64,000 bases of DNA from JAMXLO01 sp963818775. GTDB lineage: Bacteria; Pseudomonadota; Alphaproteobacteria; Acetobacterales; Acetobacteraceae. Positions within the stretch are counted from its first letter, which is position 1; the number at the start of each line of letters is the position of its first letter. The notes beneath the pieces were generated by a model. That model was not told the DNA's origin and ran no database searches. It was given only the letters and a program-made list of their open reading frames with translations. Location of the stretch: contig CAWFUF010000017.1 in assembly GCA_963818775.1 (NCBI GenBank), positions 62,001 to 126,000 of the forward strand. The letters run 5' to 3'. Of the stretch, positions 17,823-26,671 are shown piece after piece. Position numbers and translations under genes: made by a program.

Positions 17823-19408
17823 CAGGCGGCTCGGCGTACGCGATAGAATTGCGGGATGCCCTCAGGAATGTTGTGCAGGTCCGAACGGAACGTCGTCGGC
17901 TGATAGAACAATCCCAGCGGCGCGTACGACGGATTGTCGAACAGCTCCGCCTGCATCTCCGCACATAGCTTCTGCTGCGCCGCGAGGTCTGGCGCGTCGT
18001 ACCAGGCCAACCGCAGCGCCTCCATCTTGGGATCCTTTGGCCAGCCGAACCATGCCGTGGCCGGATCGGAACGGATCACCGTCAGCGACGCCGGCGAGAC
18101 ATTGCCGGTGCCGCCGCCATAGGTGAAGAACACGCTCCATCCGCCTTTGTCGATCGGCTCGCGGCTCGCGCGACGCTGCACCACGGTGCCCCAGTCGAGC
18201 GACTGATAGTCCACATTGAAGCCGATCTTCTTCAGCAGATCGCCGCCCACCTGCGCCAGCGCGCTGATCACCGGGAAGTCGGACGCCGCCAGCAACACCA
18301 CCTTCTCACCCTTGTAACCGGCAGCAGCCAACTCCGCCTGGAGCTTCGCGGGATCCTTCGGCCCCTGCATCATCGACACGCCGACATCGCTCGCCAGCGG
18401 CGTGCCAGGCACGAACAGGCCGATGCGAGTTCTGATCAGCCCGGGATCGGCGCCCGCCACCGCCTCCATGAATTCGCGCTGATCAATCGCCGACAGGACG
18501 ATGCGGCGGATCGCCGGATTGTCGAACGGCGGATACAGGCAGTTGAACCGCATCACGCCGATCGAACCCGCATGATCCTTCACCACAGTTGTCAGATCGG
18601 CCTGTCCCTTCAGCGTGCTGAGCAGATCGATCGTCGGGTTCTCCCACCAGTCGAATTCGCTGGCGCGCATCGCTGCAGCCTTGGTCGCCGGATCCGGCAC
18701 GACATCCCATTGCACGCGATCGAAATGCACCGTCTTCGGCCCCGCAGACATCTCGGCCGGCCCGTCCTTGCGCGGCACGTAGCCGTCGAACTTCTCGTAC
18801 ACGACGCGTGAACCCGCAACGCGCTCCGACGCGATGAAGCGATAGGGGCCGGAGCCCACCATCTCGCTCACCTGCTTCATAGGATCGGTCAGCGCCAGGC
18901 GCTCGGGCATGATGCAGCACATGCTGGTGGTCGCAGCAAGCGCATCGGCCAGCAGCGGGAAAGGCTTCTTCAGGCGAAATTTTATCTGCTTGTCGGACGG
19001 CACCGACACCTCGTCGGTCGCGGCGCGTAACACGCCGCCAAACCCGTCGCGCTGCCACCAACGCTGGATGCTGGCCACGCAGTCGCGTGCCAGCACCGGG
19101 GTGCCGTCATGGAACTTCAGCCCGTCGCGCAGCGTGATGTCCCACTGCAAGCGATCGGCGCTGATCGTGTGGCCGGCCGCCATCTGTGGATGCGGCTGGA
19201 AGCTGTTGTCCTGACCGTACAGCGTGTCGAACACCAGATGCGCGTGGTTGCGCGTGACATCCGCGGTGGTCCAAACCGGATCGAGTGTCGCGAGGTCCGC
19301 CTGCGGCAGGAACTTCAGAACTCGCTGCGTCTCCGCCGTCACGATATTCGGCGCCGCGAGCGCTGTCGCGCCGATCAGCGCCGACCTGAGAATATCGCGT
19401 CGCCGCAT
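17822..19408 (-). CDS. peptide/nickel-type ABC transporter substrate-binding protein
   Basis: A family-5 extracellular solute-binding protein of 528 residues. The N-terminus MRRRDILRSALIG carries a twin-arginine motif with a short hydrophobic stretch ending at TAET, consistent with Tat export. Domain hallmarks are LATLDPVWTT, QWDITLRDGLKFHDGTPV and MVGSGPYRF. It is a tandem paralogue of the next gene upstream, with shared segments such as WENPTIDL, KGEKVV and QRRAS-EPIDKGGW. No permeases are present; the DppDF-like ATPases lie about 4 kb away in another operon. Second gene of a three-gene unit ending in the DadA-like oxidase. Confidence 0.9.
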   Translation of the reverse strand: MRRRDILRSALIGATALAAPNIVTAETQRVLKFLPQADLATLDPVWTTADVTRNHAHLVFDTLYGQDNSFQPHPQMAAGHTISADRLQWDITLRDGLKFHDGTPVLARDCVASIQRWWQRDGFGGVLRAATDEVSVPSDKQIKFRLKKPFPLLADALAATTSMCCIMPERLALTDPMKQVSEMVGSGPYRFIASERVAGSRVVYEKFDGYVPRKDGPAEMSAGPKTVHFDRVQWDVVPDPATKAAAMRASEFDWWENPTIDLLSTLKGQADLTTVVKDHAGSIGVMRFNCLYPPFDNPAIRRIVLSAIDQREFMEAVAGADPGLIRTRIGLFVPGTPLASDVGVSMMQGPKDPAKLQAELAAAGYKGEKVVLLAASDFPVISALAQVGGDLLKKIGFNVDYQSLDWGTVVQRRASREPIDKGGWSVFFTYGGGTGNVSPASLTVIRSDPATAWFGWPKDPKMEALRLAWYDAPDLAAQQKLCAEMQAELFDNPSYAPLGLFYQPTTFRSDLHNIPEGIPQFYRVRRAA

Positions 19409-19423
19409 GTCAGCGACTCCGTG

Positions 19424-21007
19424 CTAAGCGTTCTTCTTCACACCGTAGAACTGCGGCCAGCCATCGCGAATGTCCGTCAGGTAGTTGTGAAACGCCGTCG
19501 GCTGGTCATACATGCCGAGTGGCGCATAAGGCGGGCTCTGCCAGAACTCGACCTGCATCGCCTCGCAGATCTTCTTTTGCGCCGTGATATCCGGCGCGTC
19601 GAACCAGGCAGCGCGCAACTCCTCCATCTTCGGATCGGTCGGCCAGCCGAACCAGCTGCCGTTTACGCCACTGCTCTGGATCGGAATCGCCGGCGCCGGG
19701 GTGATGTTCCCGAAGCCGCCAAGATAGGTATAGAAAATGTTCCAGCCACCCTTGTCGATCGGCTCCTTGCTCGCCCGACGCTGCACCACCGTGCCCCATT
19801 CCAGTGCCACTAAATCGGTATTCATGCCGATCTTCTTCAGCGTATCGGAGGCCACCTGCGCCTCCGCCCATATCGTCGGGATCGTCGAGGCGGCAAGGAT
19901 CACAACTTTCTCGCCCTTGTAGCCGGCCGCGATCAGATCCTGCTTCAGCTTGTTGTAGTTCTTCGGGCCGCGCGTCATCTCGACCCCGACTGTGCTCGCC
20001 ATCGGCGTGCCGGGAACGAAGATGCCAACATCAGTCTTGATCAGGCTCGGGTCGGCTCCTGCCACCGCCTCCATGATCTCCTTCTGATCCATCGCCTCCA
20101 CGACCACGCGACAAATCGCGGCGTTGTCGAACGGCGGAAACAGATGATTGAAGCGCAGGCAGCCGATTTCGCCGGTGCGGTCCTTCACCGTCAGTGTCAG
20201 GTCCTTGTTGCGCTTGAGTTGCGGCACGAGATCGATTGTCGGATTCTCCCACCAGTCGATCTCACCCTGCGTCAAGGCCGCCGATGCGGTGGCCGGATCG
20301 GGAATGAAATTCCATACCACACGATCGACATAGACGATCTTCGGTCCGGCATTGAAACTCGGCTTGCCGTCCTTGCGCGGCACATATTTGTCGTTCTTCA
20401 CATAGACGACACGCTGGCCGGGAATGCGCTCCGGCGCGACGAACTTGAAGGGACCGCTGCCTACCGCCTCGGAGACCTGCTGCATTGCATCGGTTTTCGC
20501 CAGCCGCTCCGGCATGATGGCGCAATACACCTGCCCAAGCGCATTCGGCAGCAGCGCGAACGGCTTCTTTAACCGGAAGCGGATCACCTTGTCCGAGGGC
20601 GCCGAAAGCTCGTCGGTACGTGCGATCAGCGCGCCGCCGAATGGATCACGCCTGGCAAAGCGCTGGATCGTCGCGACGCAGTCACGCGCCAGCACCGGCG
20701 TGTCGTCGTGGAACGCCAGCCCTTCGCGCAGTGTCAGATCCCACTGCTTGCCGTCGTCGCTGACCGCATGGCCTTCCACCATCTGCGGTTGCACATTGAA
20801 GTCCGCATCATAGCCATACAGCGTGTCATACACGGCAAGCGAGAAGTTGCGCGTGATGTCCGCCGTGGTCCAGACCGGATCGAGCGAGGCGAGGTCGGCA
20901 TGGGGGGTAAAGACGATGGTCTTGGCGGCATCGGCGTGCACGACACGAGGCGCAGCCAATGCCGTCGCGCCGGCGAGCGCGGTCTTCAGGACATCACGAC
21001 GTTTCAT
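19424..21007 (-). CDS. peptide/nickel-type ABC transporter substrate-binding protein (tandem paralogue)
   Basis: A 527-residue family-5 solute-binding protein. The ATG at 21007 begins MKRRDVLKTALAG, a Tat-type leader; an alternative start six codons upstream is less typical. It shares long blocks with its downstream neighbour, including the Asp-Pro-Val-Trp motif after the leader, VLARDCVA, GSGPFKF and a C-terminal QPTAFHNYL region corresponding to QPTTFRSDL. The 15-bp gap to the next gene indicates an operon. Two divergent binding proteins suggest different ligand ranges feeding one transporter. Confidence 0.9.
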   Translation of the reverse strand: MKRRDVLKTALAGATALAAPRVVHADAAKTIVFTPHADLASLDPVWTTADITRNFSLAVYDTLYGYDADFNVQPQMVEGHAVSDDGKQWDLTLREGLAFHDDTPVLARDCVATIQRFARRDPFGGALIARTDELSAPSDKVIRFRLKKPFALLPNALGQVYCAIMPERLAKTDAMQQVSEAVGSGPFKFVAPERIPGQRVVYVKNDKYVPRKDGKPSFNAGPKIVYVDRVVWNFIPDPATASAALTQGEIDWWENPTIDLVPQLKRNKDLTLTVKDRTGEIGCLRFNHLFPPFDNAAICRVVVEAMDQKEIMEAVAGADPSLIKTDVGIFVPGTPMASTVGVEMTRGPKNYNKLKQDLIAAGYKGEKVVILAASTIPTIWAEAQVASDTLKKIGMNTDLVALEWGTVVQRRASKEPIDKGGWNIFYTYLGGFGNITPAPAIPIQSSGVNGSWFGWPTDPKMEELRAAWFDAPDITAQKKICEAMQVEFWQSPPYAPLGMYDQPTAFHNYLTDIRDGWPQFYGVKKNA

Positions 21008-21079
21008 GAGATGCAGTGCCCCCAACGGATTGCTTCATGCTAGCGCAGGTTCACGGTGGTGGAAAACGGCGCCGATCCG

Positions 21080-21928
21080 TCAGGCGTCTTCCGAAGCGTG
21101 GAGTGCAGCAGCCACCACCGGCGCCGCCGCAATCGACATACGCTCGCCGTCATGCCCGACGTCGGGAACATTGATCACCGTCCACGCACAGCGAGCCCCC
21201 AACGCTTCCGCCGCCGCGTGCCCGGCACGGACATAGTTGTGCGCGCGCTCGTGCCGCGTGGCACCCTGGCGCATGGAACGCGGCCCCTTCGGAAAATACC
21301 TGCCCGTCGTCTTGGTGTCGCGCGTTCCGGTCATCACCGTGATCGGGAATTCCAGCAGCGGCCGCAGCGTATCAGCGTCGAGTTCGGTCTCGCCCAACCC
21401 GAACGGCCAGGCAACCTCCAGACTCGGCATGGCATAGGTGCCGGCATTCGCACTAACCGCGACGGCGACGCGATCGCGAAAGCCGAATGACAGCATGCGG
21501 TGGACGAACTGCCCGCCAGCAGAATGGCCGAACAGCCCATAGCGCTGCCGCTGCGTCAGACCCTGATCCTGCATTGCCGCAAACAGCCGCTCATCGATGC
21601 CATAGGTCCATTGCTCGCGCGGGTTCCGCGTGCCGTTCTCATCATGCAGGTTGCCGAAATGGTACCAGAGGTATTCGGGGAACGCCGTCTCGGTGAACTC
21701 AATCGAGATTGCCAGGATGCCGGCCTCTTCCACCAGCTGCAGCCAGTAGTCGCGGTAGTCGCGCCCGTTGCGGGCGACGCCGTGATGCACGATCAGCACC
21801 GGTGTTGCGGTATCGTAGCGCCGCGGTCGCGCGCTGTGCAGCAGCAGCGGCCGGTCTGGAAACGCCGGGTCGGTATACACCAGCGTATGTCCGCCAGGTG
21901 AATCGACCAAGGATGAAAGGTCCGTCAT
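21080..21928 (-). CDS. alpha/beta-hydrolase, PHB-depolymerase/esterase-like
   Basis: A 282-residue predicted cytoplasmic hydrolase. VLIVHHGVARNGRDYRDYW resembles the oxyanion-hole HG motif, GLFGHSAGGQFVHRM contains the nucleophile Ser, TVMTGTRDTKTTG gives the acid Asp, and NVPDVGHDGERM provides the catalytic His. The ATG at 21928 is chosen because the frame upstream runs through a dispersed palindromic repeat. It sits alone 72 bp downstream of the peptide-binding gene start. Substrate unknown; the family cleaves short polyester or carboxylate esters. Confidence 0.75.
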   Translation of the reverse strand: MTDLSSLVDSPGGHTLVYTDPAFPDRPLLLHSARPRRYDTATPVLIVHHGVARNGRDYRDYWLQLVEEAGILAISIEFTETAFPEYLWYHFGNLHDENGTRNPREQWTYGIDERLFAAMQDQGLTQRQRYGLFGHSAGGQFVHRMLSFGFRDRVAVAVSANAGTYAMPSLEVAWPFGLGETELDADTLRPLLEFPITVMTGTRDTKTTGRYFPKGPRSMRQGATRHERAHNYVRAGHAAAEALGARCAWTVINVPDVGHDGERMSIAAAPVVAAALHASEDA

Positions 21929-22014
21929 CGCAAGCATTCCGCTTCCTTGCCCCGGCCAGATGACCGATGCCAATTGCGATTGCAGAGCACCACACGACGG
22001 CGAGACGGGTGTGC

Positions 22015-22103
22015 TGTCATTGCGAGGAGCGCAGCGACGAAGCAATCTCGGTCGTAAGCGCACCCTCTCCAACGGGACTGCTTCGTCGCGACGCTCCTAA
22101 CAA
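22015..22103. repeat. dispersed palindromic repeat, CATTGCGAGGAGCG type
   Basis: Left arm from 22015 (TGTCATTGCGAGGAGC, then GCAGCGACGAAGCAATC) and right arm near 22077-22103 (CTGCTTCGTCGCGACGCTCC) form an interrupted inverted repeat. I know this sequence type as a widespread intergenic repeat in alphaproteobacteria. The right arm is degraded, missing the terminal TCGCAATGACA. Confidence 0.75.
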
Positions 22104-22129
22104 GAAATCATGAGCAGACTGTTCCGCAC

Positions 22130-22240
22130 GAATCAAGGGAAGACGTGGATGGCTGGCCTTCGCCGGCCATGACGAATGCCGGTTTCATCCAGCGCGGGTC
22201 CGCCGCCAGGCGGCTGAGGAACTCGCAATGACAATGTCGG
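22130..22240. repeat. degenerate palindromic repeat fragments
   Basis: The gap between the esterase and the small protein gene (21929-22290, 362 bp) holds no gene. Besides the element at 22015, it contains a second palindrome built on GGCTGGCCTTCGCCGGCC (about 22149-22167) and a stray arm ACTCGCAATGACA near 22222. These look like remains of inserted repeat units. Confidence 0.5.
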
Positions 22241-22290
22241 AGTGACTCGCGCTCCGATGAGCGTGGGTAGTACGATCGGGTTTGACATCG

Positions 22291-22515
22291 TCACAGATAC
22301 ACGCCGCGCTCCAGGATCTCGAGTGCATAGGACCGATAGCTGATCCCCAGCGCCTCGGCCCGCGCCAGCCGTCGCAGCGCGATCTCGCGTCCCGGCGTCT
22401 TCCAGGCGCGCTTGACCGCACGCTTCCAGCACCAATGGCGCCACGATTCGTTGGGGTCGATTTCCGGATCGAGCGGGGGGCCGCCATTGTCGCCGATCCC
22501 CCGCACCGGCCGCAC
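22291..22515 (-). CDS. small hypothetical protein trailing the CODH-like operon
   Basis: A 74-residue basic, aromatic protein with no membrane segment. It starts at GTG 22515, immediately after the TGA of the FAD-subunit gene, so it is probably translated in the same operon. Recognisable segments are IGDNGGPPLDPE at the N-terminus, WRHWCWKRAVKRAWKTP in the middle and the end YALEILERGVYL; I recall similar small alphaproteobacterial proteins with this layout, but no assigned function. Codon use and length are consistent with a real gene. Confidence 0.65.
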   Translation of the reverse strand: MRPVRGIGDNGGPPLDPEIDPNESWRHWCWKRAVKRAWKTPGREIALRRLARAEALGISYRSYALEILERGVYL

Positions 22516-23310
22516 TCAGTGCGCCCGTGCGATGGCGCGCTTAGCCATCACGCCCACCAGATGCGCGCGATACTCGGCGCTGGCGTGGATGTCGCTGTTC
22601 AATCCGTCCGCCGGCGTCGTGATGTTGGCGATCGCATCGGCAGAGAAGTTGGCACTCAGCGCCTGCTCCATGGCGGTATGGCGAAATACGCCGTTCTGCC
22701 CTGCGCCGGTCACCGCGACGCGCACGCCGCCCGCGGTCTTCGCCACATACACGCCGACGATAGCGTAGCGCGACGCCGGATTGCGGAACTTCTCGTACGC
22801 CCCTTTCTCCGGCGCCGGGAACTCGACTGACGTGATCAGTTCCCCCTGTTCGAGCGCCGTCATGAACATCCCCTGAAAGAAGTCGTCCGCCTTGATCGAG
22901 CGCTTGTCGGTCTTGATCGTCGCGCCCAACGCCAGCGCGGCAGCCGGATAGTCGGCGGCCGGATCATTGTTCGCCAGACTGCCGCCGATCGTGCCGCGAT
23001 GCCGCACCGCGTCGTCGCCGATCACCGATGCAAGCTCCGCCAGTGACGGAATCTTGGCCTTCACGTCGGAATTTGCGGCAACCGCGCCGTGCGTTGTCAT
23101 GCCACCAATGATGATAATGGCATTGTTGGTCGACACGCCTGTCAGCCCAAGCTTCGCCAGGTCCACCAGCAGCGATGGCTTGTTCAACCGCTGCTTCAGC
23201 ACCGGGATCAGCGTCATACCCCCGGCGAGTGCCTTCGCGTCCGGATCGGCGCTCAGAGCCTTCACCGCATCGGCGAGGCTCGATGGCTTCTGATATGTGA
23301 AATCATACAT
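22516..23310 (-). CDS. CO dehydrogenase-like medium (FAD-binding) subunit, CoxM type
   Basis: A 264-residue FAD-binding subunit of the xanthine dehydrogenase/CO dehydrogenase family. Both FAD pyrophosphate motifs are visible: AGGMTLIPVLKQRL and TIGGSLANNDPAADYPAA. It passes electrons from the iron-sulfur subunit to an acceptor. The ATG at 23310 begins MYDFTYQKPSSL, the usual start; the open frame upstream is unlikely. It is third in a small-large-medium order, 19 bp after the large subunit gene. Confidence 0.92.
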   Translation of the reverse strand: MYDFTYQKPSSLADAVKALSADPDAKALAGGMTLIPVLKQRLNKPSLLVDLAKLGLTGVSTNNAIIIIGGMTTHGAVAANSDVKAKIPSLAELASVIGDDAVRHRGTIGGSLANNDPAADYPAAALALGATIKTDKRSIKADDFFQGMFMTALEQGELITSVEFPAPEKGAYEKFRNPASRYAIVGVYVAKTAGGVRVAVTGAGQNGVFRHTAMEQALSANFSADAIANITTPADGLNSDIHASAEYRAHLVGVMAKRAIARAH

Positions 23311-23329
23311 CGTGCTGTTCCTCGTCCGA

Positions 23330-25690
23330 TTACTTCGCAGCCATGATGGACCAGAGTTTCTGCGGCGTCGCCGGCATGTCGATATGCCGCACGTCATACG
23401 CCTTCAACGCGTCGATGATGGCATTGATGACCGCCGGCGGCGAGCCGATCGCGCCCACCTCGCCACAACCCTTCACGCCGAGCGGATTGTGCGTGCACAG
23501 AGTTATCTCGGTGCCAACCGTGATGTTCGGCAGGTCATCGGCACGCGGCATAGTGTAGTCCATCATCGAGCCCGACAGTAGTTGCCCACTCTCGTCGTAC
23601 ACCGCGTGCTCCAGCAACGCCTGGCCGATGCCTTGCGCCACACCACCCTGCACCTGGCCCTCGACGATCATCGGATTGATCACGCGTCCGACGTCATCCA
23701 CCGCAACGAAATTTACCACCTCGACCACGCCGGTATCCTTGTCGATCTCCACTTCCGCGACGTGGCAACCACCAGGGAACGTGAAGTTCTTCGGATCATA
23801 GAACGAGGTTTCGTCGAGGCCCGGCTCCAGCTCCTCGATTGGATAGTTGTGCGGCACATACGCAGCAAGCGAGATGTCGGTCAGCGTCTTCGTCTTGTCG
23901 GTGCCGGCCACGCTGAACGTGCCGTCCTTGAACTCGATGTCGTCCACCGAGGCTTCCATCAGATGGGCGGCGATCTTCTTGCCCTTGACGATGATCTTGT
24001 CCATCGCCTTCACCATCGCGCTGCCGCCGACTGCGAGACTGCGGCTGCCATAGGTCCCCATCCCGAACGGGATCTTCGCGGTATCGCCGTGCACGATGTC
24101 AACCTGGTCCAGCGGCACGCCGAGCTGCGAGCACACGAGTTGCGCCAGCGTCGTTTCGTGTCCCTGGCCGTGGCTGTGCGTACCGGTATAGACGGTGACG
24201 CTGCCGGTAGGATGCACCTTGATATTCGCCACCTCGTAAAGGCCGGCACGCGCGCCGAGCGATCCCACCACAGCCGAGGGTGCGATGCCGCAGGCCTCGA
24301 GGTAGGTGGAAACGCCCATGCCACGCAGCTTGCCTTTGGCAGCGGCGGTGGTGCGGCGTGATTCGAAGCCGGCATGATCCGCCGCTTTCAGGCAGGCATC
24401 CAGCGTCGCCTGGTAGTTGCCACTGTCGTATTGCAGTGCGACCGGCGTCTGATAAGGAAAGGCGTCGGCCGGGATGAAGTTCTTCCGCCTGATCGCGACG
24501 CGATCCGTCTTCGTGTCATAGGCGCAGGCATCGACCAGACGCTCGAGCAGGAATGTCGCTTCGGGCCGCCCAGCGCCGCGATACGCGTCGACCGGCACGG
24601 TGTTGGTGAACACCGCCTTGACCTCGCAGTAGATCACCGGCGTCTTGTAGACGCCGGCGAGCAGCGTCGCATACAGATAGGTTGGCACGCAGGGGGCAAA
24701 CGTCGACAGATAGCCGCCCATGTTCGCAAGCGTCGAAACACGCAGCGCGAGGAAGTTGCCCTCCGCGTCCAGTGCCATCTCAGCCGTCGTGTCATGGTCA
24801 CGGCCATGCGCATCCGACATGAAGCTCTCGGTGCGCTCCGCCGTCCACTTCACCGGCCGCCGCACCTTCCCCGCCGCCCAGGTGACAATCGCCTCCTCGG
24901 CATAGTGGTAGATCTTCGAGCCGAACCCGCCGCCCACATCGGGTGCCACGACGCGCAGCTTGTTCTCCGGAATGTGCAGCACGAACGCGCCCATCAGCAG
25001 CCGGATGACGTGGGGATTCTGGCTGGTGGTGTACAGCGTATAGTCGCCGCTGTAGCCGTCGAACTCTCCGATCGCGGCGCGCGGCTCCATCGCATTGGGG
25101 ATCAGGCGATTGTTGGTGAGATCGAGCTTCACGACCTTCGCCGCCTTGGCGAACGCCGCATCGACCACCGCCTTGTCGCCGATATGCCAGTCGTAGCAGA
25201 TGTTGCCCGGCGCATCGTCGTGCACCAGCGCGGCACCCGGCGCGATCGCATCGCGCAGCGACGCCACCGCCGGCAAATCCTCGTAGTCGATCACGATCTG
25301 CTCGGAGGCGTCCTTCGCCGCCTGCTTCGTCTCGGCGATGACGACCGCGATCGGATCGCCGACATGGCGCACCTTGTCCACCGCGAGCACCGGATGCGGC
25401 GGCTCCTTCATCGGCGAGCCGTCCTTGCTATGGATCTGCCAGCCGCATGGCAGGCCACCGATGTTCTCGGCCGCCATGTCCGCGCCGGTATATACAGCCA
25501 CCACGCCCGGCGCCGTCGCCGCGGCCGACGTGTCGATGCTCCTGATCTTCGCATGCGGCCGGTCCGAACGACGGACGAACGCATAGAGCTGGCCGGGCCT
25601 GTTGATGTCGTCGGTGTAGCTGCCGTGACCGCTGAGAAAGCGCGCGTCCTCCTTGCGGCGGACAGCGGCTCCTATTCCCTCGAAAGGCAT
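23330..25690 (-). CDS. aerobic CO dehydrogenase-like molybdopterin large subunit, form II
   Basis: A 786-residue molybdopterin-cytosine-dinucleotide hydroxylase subunit. It starts with IGAAVRRKEDARFLSGHGSY, and has the GGGFGSK cofactor loop and the catalytic Glu in GVKGCGEVGAIG. The active-site loop reads AYRGAGR, which marks form II; the true carbon monoxide oxidisers (form I) carry AYxCSFR with a copper-binding Cys. So the enzyme probably hydroxylates an organic substrate, such as an aldehyde or aromatic heterocycle, and CO use cannot be claimed. Operon order is small-large-medium with very short gaps. Confidence 0.93.
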   Translation of the reverse strand: MPFEGIGAAVRRKEDARFLSGHGSYTDDINRPGQLYAFVRRSDRPHAKIRSIDTSAAATAPGVVAVYTGADMAAENIGGLPCGWQIHSKDGSPMKEPPHPVLAVDKVRHVGDPIAVVIAETKQAAKDASEQIVIDYEDLPAVASLRDAIAPGAALVHDDAPGNICYDWHIGDKAVVDAAFAKAAKVVKLDLTNNRLIPNAMEPRAAIGEFDGYSGDYTLYTTSQNPHVIRLLMGAFVLHIPENKLRVVAPDVGGGFGSKIYHYAEEAIVTWAAGKVRRPVKWTAERTESFMSDAHGRDHDTTAEMALDAEGNFLALRVSTLANMGGYLSTFAPCVPTYLYATLLAGVYKTPVIYCEVKAVFTNTVPVDAYRGAGRPEATFLLERLVDACAYDTKTDRVAIRRKNFIPADAFPYQTPVALQYDSGNYQATLDACLKAADHAGFESRRTTAAAKGKLRGMGVSTYLEACGIAPSAVVGSLGARAGLYEVANIKVHPTGSVTVYTGTHSHGQGHETTLAQLVCSQLGVPLDQVDIVHGDTAKIPFGMGTYGSRSLAVGGSAMVKAMDKIIVKGKKIAAHLMEASVDDIEFKDGTFSVAGTDKTKTLTDISLAAYVPHNYPIEELEPGLDETSFYDPKNFTFPGGCHVAEVEIDKDTGVVEVVNFVAVDDVGRVINPMIVEGQVQGGVAQGIGQALLEHAVYDESGQLLSGSMMDYTMPRADDLPNITVGTEITLCTHNPLGVKGCGEVGAIGSPPAVINAIIDALKAYDVRHIDMPATPQKLWSIMAAK

Positions 25691-25715
25691 CGGCGCCCCT
25701 CCCTGTTGGTTCGTC

Positions 25716-26207
25716 TTATTCTGCTGCCGCTGCCTTGCCGTGCATCAGTGGCCAGGCGGCTGCGATAGCCTTGACGATATTATGGTAGCCTGTGCACCGA
25801 CAGAGATTGCCTTCGAGGCCCTCGCGGATCTGCTTCTCGGTCAGCCCGCCAGGATGCGAGTTCACCAGGTCGATGGCGCTCATCACCATGCCAGGCGTGC
25901 AGAAGCCGCACTGCAGCGCGTGATGCTCGCGGAACATCTCCTGCATCGGGTGCAGCGTGCCGTCGGCCGCCGCCACCCCTTCGATCGTGAGCACCGACGT
26001 GCCGTCCGCCTGTAGCGCCAGCATGGTGCAGGACTTCGCCGATACGCCATCGACATGTACGACGCAGGCGCCGCACTGGCTCGTGTCGCATCCGACATGG
26101 GTGCCGGTCAGCCCCAGCTTCTCGCGCAACAATTCCACCAGCAGCGTACGGCCTTCGACCTCGACCGTGTGCCGCTTGCCGTTCACCGTCAGGGTCACCT
26201 GAGGCAT
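25716..26207 (-). CDS. CO dehydrogenase-like small (2Fe-2S) subunit, CoxS type
   Basis: A 163-residue subunit with two [2Fe-2S] clusters: the plant-ferredoxin type cluster in GCDTSQCGACVVHVDG with a further Cys in KSCTMLA, and the second cluster in CGFCTPGM and CRCTGYHNI. It carries electrons from the molybdenum site to FAD. The ATG at 26207 has an AGGGAGGGA ribosome site. It is the first gene of the operon; the upstream 56 bp separate it from the vapC stop. Confidence 0.93.
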   Translation of the reverse strand: MPQVTLTVNGKRHTVEVEGRTLLVELLREKLGLTGTHVGCDTSQCGACVVHVDGVSAKSCTMLALQADGTSVLTIEGVAAADGTLHPMQEMFREHHALQCGFCTPGMVMSAIDLVNSHPGGLTEKQIREGLEGNLCRCTGYHNIVKAIAAAWPLMHGKAAAAE

Positions 26208-26263
26208 GCGCAGTCCCTCCCTTGTCGCGTGGGCCGGAGTGTGGTCATCGGGGTGGCGGGTGG

Positions 26264-26671
26264 TCAAGCGGGCGTGGCGAGGGCCGGAACGATATCTGTC
26301 TTGGCGAAGTCGGCGCCCTTGAAGAGCAAGGGGATGTTGAGTGACTTCGCCAGCGCGTAGGAGGCACAATCGCCACAATTGAGCCGCGCGGGGTGACGGC
26401 CCTTGCCAAAGCGAAGGAAGGCTTCTCGGGCGATCAATGCGAGTTCCTGCGTGTACGGAACGGTCGCCATCGAATAGGTCATGATGAGAGCATCGAGGTC
26501 CTGCCACGCCTCGGCGTCCGACGTGCGACCGGCCACCACCATCGAGGCCTCCTGGAGGCTGACGGCAGACTGGCAAGCCATGTCCGCCTCGCTGATGCAG
26601 CGCAGAAGAGCTGTAGCCTCAGGCTCGAATTGCAGGATCGCGATGATCGCCGATGTATCGACGGCGATCAC
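26264..26671 (-). CDS. vapC: VapC-type PIN-domain ribonuclease toxin
   Basis: A 135-residue PIN nuclease with the full acidic set: D5 (AVDTSAI), E41 (SLQEAS), D101 (LNCGDCASYALA) and D121 (FKGADF). The LNxGDxxxYALA motif is typical of VapC. Members cut tRNA or rRNA when not held by the antitoxin. The GTG start overlaps the stop of the upstream antitoxin gene (GTGA), the usual coupling in toxin-antitoxin operons. Its partner is a non-canonical antitoxin with an XRE helix-turn-helix. Confidence 0.92.
   Translation of the reverse strand: MIAVDTSAIIAILQFEPEATALLRCISEADMACQSAVSLQEASMVVAGRTSDAEAWQDLDALIMTYSMATVPYTQELALIAREAFLRFGKGRHPARLNCGDCASYALAKSLNIPLLFKGADFAKTDIVPALATPA

Noticed and set aside
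23330..25690. True carbon monoxide dehydrogenase (form I CoxL)
   Set aside because: The active-site loop reads AYRGAGR and lacks the copper-binding Cys of AYxCSFR.
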